Shown: piece by piece, positions 58,377 to 64,000 of the stretch | How positions within the stretch are numbered: the stretch's first letter is position 1 | Layout: every line of letters begins with the position of its first letter | Source: SXRF01 sp038043465 | Lineage (GTDB): Bacteria; Pseudomonadota; Alphaproteobacteria; Rickettsiales; SXRF01 | NCBI GenBank assembly: GCA_038043465.1 | Contig: JBBTBX010000001.1 | Coordinates: forward strand, 34,666 to 98,665 | Direction: 5' to 3' | DNA length: 64,000 nt | Translations under genes and position numbers: made by a program | The notes under the pieces: model-generated | What the model was told of the DNA's origin: nothing | Database searches by the model: none | Seen by the model: only the letters and a program-made list of their open reading frames with translations

Positions 58377-59690
58377 TCATGCTGCTTCTTCTACTAAAGT
58401 AAGTGCTGGTTTTGTGCGCTCGCTGATGCGCTCGATTTTCGCGCCGCAGGCCGATAGTTTTTCTTCAAGGCGTTCATAACCGCGATCGAGGTGATAGACG
58501 CGGTGGATTATGGTTTCGCCTTGTGCAGCCAGAGCCGCAATCACCAATGAAAGTGAGGCGCGTAGGTCGGTAGCCATTACTTCCGCGCCGGTCAGTTCGG
58601 CAACACCACGGATCATTGCGCTTGAACCATGCACCACAATTTTCGCGCCCATACGCGTGAGTTCCGGCACGTGCATATAACGGTTTTCAAAAATCGTTTC
58701 GGTTATCATAGAGGCACCTTCGGCAACGCAAAGCATCGCCATCATTTGCGCCTGCATATCGGTTGGGAAACCGGGGAAAGGCTGGGTCATTATATCAATT
58801 CCCTGAATTTTTTTGCCGGCAATAACACGGATGCCGCGTTCGGTTTCCAGCATTTCAACACCGGCAGCAGCAAATTTTTCGGCAATCGCCTGCATATGCT
58901 CCATGCGCGCGCCAATCAGTTCAACATCACCGCCGGTTATGGCAGTAGCTGCAGCAAAAGAGCCGGCCTCAATACGGTCAGGAATTATTGAATAATCGCA
59001 ACCGGAAAGCTTTTCTACGCCTTCTATACGGATTGTGTCATGACCGATGCCGTCAATTTTCGCGCCCATTTTTTGCAGGCAATAAGCCAGATCGCAAACC
59101 TCAGGTTCACGCGCGGCATTACGAATTATTGTTACACCTTCAGCAAGGCTTGCTGCCATCATTACGTTTGCGGTTGCGCCAACTGACACCTTCTCAAAGG
59201 TGATTTCCGCGCCTTTTAGTTTGCCGTGTGTATGAGCATGGATGTAGCCTTCCGCCAGCTCAATATGTGCGCCCATCTGCTCAAGAGCTTTCAGGTGCAG
59301 GTCGATAGGGCGAGTGCCGATCGCGCAACCGCCGGGCAGGGAAACTTTTGCCGCGCCGAAACGGGCAAGCAGAGGCCCTAAAACCCATACCGATGCACGC
59401 ATGGTACGCACCAGTTCATAAGGCGCGGTGAGGTTGTGAATGTTGGCTGAGGACATCGACATTGTGCGCCCGATATTCGCTCCGGCTGAGGAGATGGAAA
59501 TATCAACACCGTGCTGCGCCAGCAGGTTCGCCATAGTCACTATATCGGCGAGATATGGAACGTTGGTGAGGGTTAGCGTATCGTCAGTGAGCAGGCTCGC
59601 TGCCATCAGTGGAAGCGCGGCATTTTTTGCCCCAGAGATGGGGATTATTCCTTGCAGTGGCTTACCGCCTATTATTTTTATTTTATCCAT
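58377..59690 (-). CDS. murA: UDP-N-acetylglucosamine enolpyruvyl transferase
   Basis: 437 residues. First committed step of peptidoglycan synthesis. GGKPLQGIIPISGAKNAALP start; the catalytic cysteine loop LPGGCAIGTRPIDLHL (Cys about 116), RPE-like REPEVCDLAYCL, FPTDMQAQMMA and GYERLEEKLSACGA end. The neighbouring HD gene, his genes, UPF0262, infA and maf follow on the same strand. Confidence 0.97.
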   Translation of the reverse strand: MDKIKIIGGKPLQGIIPISGAKNAALPLMAASLLTDDTLTLTNVPYLADIVTMANLLAQHGVDISISSAGANIGRTMSMSSANIHNLTAPYELVRTMRASVWVLGPLLARFGAAKVSLPGGCAIGTRPIDLHLKALEQMGAHIELAEGYIHAHTHGKLKGAEITFEKVSVGATANVMMAASLAEGVTIIRNAAREPEVCDLAYCLQKMGAKIDGIGHDTIRIEGVEKLSGCDYSIIPDRIEAGSFAAATAITGGDVELIGARMEHMQAIAEKFAAAGVEMLETERGIRVIAGKKIQGIDIMTQPFPGFPTDMQAQMMAMLCVAEGASMITETIFENRYMHVPELTRMGAKIVVHGSSAMIRGVAELTGAEVMATDLRASLSLVIAALAAQGETIIHRVYHLDRGYERLEEKLSACGAKIERISERTKPALTLVEEAA

Positions 59691-59696
59691 TTTTTC

Positions 59697-59788
59697 GTGA
59701 CTCGTGGTTAGTGATTCGTGATTCGGAATTAAGGACTAGAGATTGTGGGGAATACCCGAAACACGAAACTCTAATCCCGAAACCCGTC
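59697..59788. repeat. word-type hairpin between dcd and murA
   Basis: CGTGACTCGTGGTTAGTGATTCGTGATTCGGAATTA, then after about 20 bases GAATACCCGAAACACGAAACTCTAATCCCGAAACCCG. The arms pair only loosely. It begins six bases upstream of the murA ATG and touches the dcd stop. Confidence 0.6.
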
Positions 59789-60352
59789 TTAGGCAACTTT
59801 CTCAATTCGTGGCAGGGTCACACCTTTTTGTCCCTGATACTTTCCTTTGCGGTCGCCATAGGAAACTTCGCAGACAGACTCGCCTTTTAAAAACAAAAAC
59901 TGGCACGCGCCTTCATTAGCATAAATTTTTGCGGGCAGGGGAGTGGTGTTAGAAAATTCAAGCGTAACATGTCCTTCCCATTCCGGCTCCAGAGGAGTCA
60001 CATTCACGATGATACCGCAGCGGGCATAAGTCGATTTGCCGACACACACCACCAGCACGTCACGCGGTATGCGGAAATATTCCACAGTGCGGGCGAGGGC
60101 AAAGCTGTTGGGCGGGATGATGCAGACCGGAGATTTTCTATCAACAAAACCTTTTGGCGAAAATTCTTTCGGGTCAACCACAGCGGAGTCGATGTTGGTG
60201 AAGATTTTGAATTCATCGGACACGCGCGCGTCATAGCCATATGATGACACGCCATAAGAAATCACGCCTTCGCGGGTGAGGTTTTCTACAAACGGTTCAA
60301 TCATTCCTTTTTTCGCCTGTTCACGAATCCAGCTGTCCGGCATAATTCCCAT
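59789..60352 (-). CDS. dcd: dCTP deaminase
   Basis: 187 residues. Deaminates dCTP to dUTP for thymidylate synthesis. Visible: VISYGVSSYGYDARVSDEFK, IIPPNSFALARTVEY, VGKSTYARCGIIVNVTPLEPEWEG and QFLFLKG. ATG 60352 has GGGGATG upstream; ATG 60343 (MPDSWIREQ) is an alternative three codons in. Confidence 0.95.
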   Translation of the reverse strand: MGIMPDSWIREQAKKGMIEPFVENLTREGVISYGVSSYGYDARVSDEFKIFTNIDSAVVDPKEFSPKGFVDRKSPVCIIPPNSFALARTVEYFRIPRDVLVVCVGKSTYARCGIIVNVTPLEPEWEGHVTLEFSNTTPLPAKIYANEGACQFLFLKGESVCEVSYGDRKGKYQGQKGVTLPRIEKVA

Positions 60353-60364
60353 AAATACATCCCC

Positions 60365-60604
60365 ATCTTTGCTTTATAAATCAATGTTAAGGTTTTATCC
60401 GTTACTGAGACAAATTAAAAGCAAATAATCACAAAATTTTGTTTATGTTACTTTCTTTGTTTGCCTTCACTGTGGCAATCAATTAGACTGCCCTGAAATT
60501 ATTTAAAGAATGATGGGTATTATGAAGAATATTCAATTGGTTAGAGTGTTTCTAATGGTGGCTGTTGTTCCGGGTCGTCGCCCTAGTGGAAAAGGTGGAT
60601 TTTA
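60365..60604 (+). pseudogene. internally deleted duplicate of the bamE-like gene
   Basis: 60365-60568 matches 61938-62141 with four mismatches in 204 bases and no gap, covering promoter region and the first 16 or so codons; the match then jumps to the 3' end (60566-60604 with 62546-62585). The remaining frame reads MKNIQLVRVFLMVAVVPGRR then PSGKGGF and stop. The central part with the lipobox cysteine is gone. A GCTGTT at both deletion ends in the intact gene suggests short-homology deletion. Confidence 0.88.
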
Positions 60605-60632
60605 AAAATACTTGTGTAGTAGAGGAATAATT

Positions 60633-60971
60633 ATGTCGCAGATTAGTGAAGATAAAATGAAAGAAGTAAAAAATTATATAGAAGACAACGATGTTGTACT
60701 CTTTATCAAGGGCACCGCTAGAATCCCACATTGTGGTTTTTCAGCAGTCGTCGTCCAGATTTTTGATCGACTTGGTGTAAAATATAAAGACGTTGATATA
60801 CTAGAAAATAAGTTGTGGAAAGAACTGGAAGTGTTGTCGGATTGGCCTACATTTCCTCAGGTTTACGTGGATAGGAAATTTATAGGCGGTTGCGATATTA
60901 CACGAGAGATGTACCAGACTGGTGAACTGCAAGAACTGCTCAAACAGAGCAATATTGAGTTTAACGCATGA
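60633..60971 (+). CDS. grxD: monothiol glutaredoxin (CGFS type)
   Basis: 112 residues from ATG 60633 (MSQISEDKMKEVKNYI), with AGAGGAATAA upstream. CGFS active site in RIPHCGFSAVVVQIFDRLG, glutathione-binding WPTFPQVYVDRKFIGGCD. Such proteins carry [2Fe-2S] clusters with glutathione and BolA. It overlaps gshB by four bases. The PHCGFS context differs from the usual PQCGFS. The pair is bracketed by copies of the bamE-like locus. Confidence 0.92.
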   Translation: MSQISEDKMKEVKNYIEDNDVVLFIKGTARIPHCGFSAVVVQIFDRLGVKYKDVDILENKLWKELEVLSDWPTFPQVYVDRKFIGGCDITREMYQTGELQELLKQSNIEFNA

Positions 60972-61909
60972 AGGTTGCTTTCCAAATAGAGCATCCCCGT
61001 GAGGTAACAATAACAAATAGTACACTCGTCATCATGGAGGAAGCTCAGAAGCGTGGGCATGACATTTATCATTTTAATCCAAATGACCTGCTTCATAGTC
61101 ACGATAGCCTGCATGTAATGGCGAGCAAACTTGTGGTTGATATTAAAAGCCAGCAATTTATGACGATCAAGGACAGAAATAAAACGGATATTTCTGAGTT
61201 TGATATAGTGTTTATAAGACAGGATCCAACTTTTACTACTAACATGTTCGGCAATCTTTTTCTGCTGGGTAAACACAAGCATCGCACATGGATGATCAAT
61301 GATCCTCATTCACTGCTTGAAGCCCCAGAGAAGCTAGAATTTTTTGGTATGGAGGAACACTGCCCGCCGACATTGATGGCAAATGATGCAGGCGAAATAG
61401 AAAAATTCTGGCATGAACATGGTGAAATTATTATCAAGCCTTTGTTCTCATATGGTGGCAGCGGAGTATTCTACCTTGGCAAGGACAGTAAAAACCTGCG
61501 TGTTACAGTTGAAACATTGTTCCAACTACATAAATCTGCGCTTGTTGCCCAAGCCTTCCTTCCACAGGTGTGTGAAACTGGTGACAAGCGTGTTCTTCTG
61601 ATATTCGGAGAGATTGCTGGGGCATATTCACAAACGCCTAAGGATAGAAATATACGAGCCAACATATGCAGTGGTGGCACTCAGATTCCATGTGATCTTA
61701 CAACGGCAGAGAAGGAGATATCATTGAAACTTGCTGCTATTTTGTACGAAAAGGGAATATATATAGCTGGTCTTGATTTAATAGGTGGCTACATGACCGA
61801 GGTAAATGTAATAACTCCTGGTGGTTTTTTTGCTATGCGTGAAATATACAACCAATTTCCAGAGGTAATGTTATGGGACAAAATCGAGGCGCATCCTAAG
61901 CTTCGATAA
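60968..61909 (+). CDS. gshB: glutathione synthetase
   Basis: 313 residues, usual length. ATP-grasp enzyme adding glycine to gamma-glutamylcysteine. VAFQIEHPREVTITNST start, FDIVFIRQDPTFTTNM, INDPHSLLEAPEKL, IIIKPLFSYGGSGVF, GDKRVLLIFGEIAGAY, and AGLDLIGGYMTEVNVITPGG all fit. gshA lies elsewhere in the window (33552-34784), so the pathway is split over two loci. Co-translated with the CGFS glutaredoxin. Confidence 0.95.
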   Translation: MKVAFQIEHPREVTITNSTLVIMEEAQKRGHDIYHFNPNDLLHSHDSLHVMASKLVVDIKSQQFMTIKDRNKTDISEFDIVFIRQDPTFTTNMFGNLFLLGKHKHRTWMINDPHSLLEAPEKLEFFGMEEHCPPTLMANDAGEIEKFWHEHGEIIIKPLFSYGGSGVFYLGKDSKNLRVTVETLFQLHKSALVAQAFLPQVCETGDKRVLLIFGEIAGAYSQTPKDRNIRANICSGGTQIPCDLTTAEKEISLKLAAILYEKGIYIAGLDLIGGYMTEVNVITPGGFFAMREIYNQFPEVMLWDKIEAHPKLR

Positions 61910-61913
61910 ATCA

Positions 61914-61938
61914 CTGTCATTCCGAGCTTGTCGAGAAA
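61914..61938. repeat. TGTCATTCCGAGCTTGTCGAG element
   Basis: Half element of the GTCAT...ATGAC family, five bases after the gshB stop and directly in front of the duplicated bamE promoter region. Confidence 0.7.
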
Positions 61939-62141
61939 TCTTTGCTTTATAAATCAATGTTAAGGTTTTATCCGTTACTGAGACAAATTAAAAGCAAATA
62001 ATCACAAAATTTTGTTTATGTTACTTTCTTTGTTTGCCTTCACTGTGGCAATCAATTAGACTGCCCTGAAATTATTTAAAGAATGACGGGTATTATGAAG
62101 AATATTCAACTGGTTAGAGTGTTTTTAATGGCGGCTGTTGT
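61938..62141. repeat. 204-bp direct repeat, second copy
   Basis: Counterpart of 60365-60568, offset by exactly 1573 bases, four mismatches. It contains the upstream region and start of the intact bamE-like gene. Confidence 0.92.
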
Positions 62142-62586
62142 GGCGGTCAGTTCTTGTTCCCCTAAGGTGGAAAACCGAGGCTATGTCAAACAGGCAAACT
62201 GGAAAGATACGGTAAAAGTCGGGCAGGCCACCAGGCAGGAGGTTCTTGAGCAGTTAGGCTCGCCGTCGGCAAAGTCAAGCTTTGGTCCAGAGACGTGGTA
62301 TTATGTTTCCAGCCGCAAGGAAGCCGTTGCCTTCCTTAAGCCGGAAGTGGTTGAACAGGAAACCGTGAATATAACCTTTGATTATGCCGGTGTGGTTAGA
62401 GAAATTAATGTTCATGATAAAAATAGCGGCAGGGAAATTGATCTGGTGAAGCGCACTACCCCGACTGAAGGGCATTCAATGAGCTTTATAGATCAGGCAC
62501 TTGGCAACCTTGGGCGTTTCAATAAACCGGGTGGTGGTGATAGTGCTGTTCCTGGTCGTCGCCCCGAAGGAAGAGGCGGGATTTAA
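62095..62586 (+). CDS. bamE: BamE/SmpA-OmlA-like outer membrane lipoprotein
   Basis: 163 residues from ATG 62095 (MKNIQLVRVFLMAAVVAVSS), alternative ATG 62083. Lipobox AVSSC at about residue 21, so an anchored lipoprotein. VKVGQATRQEVLEQLGSPSA and ETWYYVSSRKE, then VNITFDYAGVVREINVHD are the SmpA/OmlA fold, the BamE subunit of the outer membrane protein assembly machine. A glycine/arginine-rich tail (GRRPEGRGGI) is unusual. Confidence 0.88.
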   Translation: MKNIQLVRVFLMAAVVAVSSCSPKVENRGYVKQANWKDTVKVGQATRQEVLEQLGSPSAKSSFGPETWYYVSSRKEAVAFLKPEVVEQETVNITFDYAGVVREINVHDKNSGREIDLVKRTTPTEGHSMSFIDQALGNLGRFNKPGGGDSAVPGRRPEGRGGI

Positions 62587-62635
62587 GGGTTTTTCTGCAC
62601 GTTGCGGTGGCATCTTTACGCTTTGTAAAGGTTTG

Positions 62636-62673
62636 TTGACTATGCCCCCCCCCGTGAGTTACTATCATGGGGT
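62636..62673 (+). promoter_or_regulatory. promoter-like site with a C9 tract
   Basis: TTGACT (62636-62641), 18 bases containing nine consecutive C (62645-62653), then TACTAT (62660-62665). The C tract also starts a hairpin CCCCGTGA / TCATGGGG (62650-62673). It could be the promoter of the beta-helix gene with a length-variable spacer, or the terminator of bamE. The 62587-62739 gap holds nothing else recognised. Confidence 0.4.
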
Positions 62674-62739
62674 GTTCACGTCTTAATTTTAAGCGTTGGC
62701 GTGGGTTTAAAGGCAAGATATATATAAGGGAATAGTCAT

Positions 62740-64000
62740 ATGCTCCATAAATGCCGGAATAGTCACAAATTTTCTTCCTTTCTTTTTGTAATTATATCAT
62801 TTTTGGCATTTGCTGGAAGTGCGCAGGCTGCGACTTATTACATCGCCCCTAACGGCAGCAATTCCAACAATGGAACATCTCCTTCCACCCCGTGGCTAAC
62901 TTTTGACTATGCCCTTAGCTCAGGCCGTGCCTGGTGCGGTAATACGCTGGTATTGCTGGATGGTGAATATGGTTATAACAGAAGTACCGGCATGATAAAT
63001 CTTCAGAATGCCAATTGCACAGCCGGGAACGAATTAAGGATAACGGCACAGAACCAGCGCAGAGCTAGAATTGATGGCGATGGGACTGCATCCACAGTTC
63101 GGATTTATAGAAGTTCTTATATCATTGTAGATGGGCTGTACGCACGGTCGAGGGATTATGTTTATCCTAATCCTGCTGATGCTAGGATAGGTGGGGAGGT
63201 ATTCACTGTAAGAGAAAGTAACCATGTTGTGATACGAAACACACTGGGGTACAATCCTAACCGTGCTAATAATTCTCATATTTGGTTTATTGTGGATTCT
63301 CAGGACGTTTTGTTGGAGGACAATGAAGGGTATTACTTTCACCGCCACTGCGCTATGGGATTTAAATCTGAGCGCGTCACAGTGCGTCGCCAATATTGTC
63401 ACCCGAGAGCAGGAGCAGATCCTTCTATATATTCAGGGGGTGGGATGATTCGGGGGAAAGCAGGTGCCTTGTTTTCTATGTATCCATGCAAAGACTGCAT
63501 AGTTGAAAATTCTGTAGCCGATGGTAACATGTTTATAAGTGAAATGAACGCTACCTATAACGGAAATATCCTCATGAGTGGTTCTAAAGTACTTGGTTCC
63601 ATTTGCCTCACTTGTGGGCATGGAAACGGTCTTTATGTGAGTTCCAGAAACGAACCAGACCTCAACCATGCGCCACAAAATATTCTGATTGAAAATGTAG
63701 CGATTGTTGATACAGTTTCTGGTTCAGCAGGCGTTAGGGCATCCAGTAGCGTTAACGTTGTGGTTCAAAATTTTACTGTTACTGGCGCGGCGGGTGGTGG
63801 TACAGGAGTTTCATTAGATAATAATCCCAGAGGAGATGGAGCAACACCTGCACAGCAATCTGCCACTGTTCGTGATTCGGTTGTACAAGGGATGGGAGGA
63901 GCTGGGTTTAACCAAGAATCAGGTTCATATAATACATTGGTTACCAGCAATCTCTATAGTTACAATAACCGCCCTGCGTCCAGTGGCAGTTGGGGCAGTG
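62740..64000 (+). CDS. secreted right-handed parallel beta-helix protein (partial)
   Basis: Open from ATG 62740 to the window edge, 420 codons visible. Signal peptide about 1-28 with cleavage after GSAQA. The mature start ATYYIAPNGSNSNNGTSPST with PWLTFDYAL is typical of pectate-lyase/DUF1565-type beta-helix proteins. Repeated strand motifs follow (YIIVDGLYARS, HVVIRNTLGYN, VLLEDNEGYYF, CIVENSVADGN, ILIENVAIVD), each with N or G turns. Several cysteine pairs (PCKDC, CLTC). Likely exported and carbohydrate-binding or -cleaving; no catalytic residues can be assigned. Confidence 0.85.
   Translation, partial: MLHKCRNSHKFSSFLFVIISFLAFAGSAQAATYYIAPNGSNSNNGTSPSTPWLTFDYALSSGRAWCGNTLVLLDGEYGYNRSTGMINLQNANCTAGNELRITAQNQRRARIDGDGTASTVRIYRSSYIIVDGLYARSRDYVYPNPADARIGGEVFTVRESNHVVIRNTLGYNPNRANNSHIWFIVDSQDVLLEDNEGYYFHRHCAMGFKSERVTVRRQYCHPRAGADPSIYSGGGMIRGKAGALFSMYPCKDCIVENSVADGNMFISEMNATYNGNILMSGSKVLGSICLTCGHGNGLYVSSRNEPDLNHAPQNILIENVAIVDTVSGSAGVRASSSVNVVVQNFTVTGAAGGGTGVSLDNNPRGDGATPAQQSATVRDSVVQGMGGAGFNQESGSYNTLVTSNLYSYNNRPASSGSWGS

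Overview
The window reads as a chromosomal segment of a free-living or facultatively host-associated alphaproteobacterium of moderate GC content (impression from the text, not computed). The strongest taxonomic pointers are the gene order murA - hisG - hisD - UPF0262 - infA - maf, which with the UPF0262 family is typical of Alphaproteobacteria, the proteobacterial-type gshA and the short-form hisG. Biotin, histidine, pantothenate, pyrimidine, folate/pteridine, ubiquinone and glutathione genes suggest a fairly complete metabolism. A small protein resembling a family I associate with Rickettsia (DUF2671, from memory) and the many palindromic repeats, two of them inside reading frames, are reminiscent of the Rickettsiales/Holosporales side, but the lineage cannot be fixed from this window.

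Layout. 1-5700: a partial short-chain dehydrogenase, pyrE, panC, a YfiR-like periplasmic protein with a CHASE8-like histidine kinase, and bioA. 5769-8551: a parDE toxin-antitoxin pair whose toxin is split by a 2184-bp insertion sequence carrying three passenger genes. 8749-18631: a Met-rich secreted protein, bioB, a fatty acid hydroxylase, an aas-like acyltransferase/acyl-ACP synthetase and lplT-like transporter separated by a higBA pair and a possible structured RNA, dgkA, an Ntn hydrolase, folE and apaG. 18662-32513: a flagellar block fliB - fliC - flaG - fliD - fliS - fliK - flgD - flgE, with very large flagellin (1160 aa) and hook protein (1019 aa) that appear to share an inserted beta module, and two sigma-54 promoter matches. 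32834-39279: bolA, gshA, rsmE, a pseudopilin, ubiA, a GGDEF-degenerate/EAL protein and tRNA-Arg(CCT). 39443-51518: a type I secretion ABC/HlyD pair, an ExbB-ExbD-ExbD-TonB operon, a glycosyltransferase-SDR fusion, a decayed parDE remnant, a D-amino-acid aminotransferase, a second pseudopilin, a HAD phosphatase and a possible effector of the ChaN/TraB type. 51690-60352: comM, maf, infA, UPF0262, hisD, hisG, a second parDE, a SpoT/MESH1-like HD protein, murA and dcd. 60365-64000: a duplicated bamE-like locus bracketing a CGFS glutaredoxin and gshB, the intact bamE-like gene, and a secreted beta-helix protein running off the end.

The most distinctive property is the repeat landscape. Many intergenic regions hold long imperfect hairpins made of degenerate tandem words of about 7-10 bases, a different word family per site. 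Other palindromic families recur (a GGGAGAGG element, a GTCAT...ATGAC element, a 106-bp element). Two of these lie in frame inside coding sequences (rsmE and the HAD phosphatase) and one supplies the ribosome binding site of pyrE. Toxin-antitoxin modules and their remnants sit at several insertion scars, so the region looks plastic between well-kept housekeeping genes.
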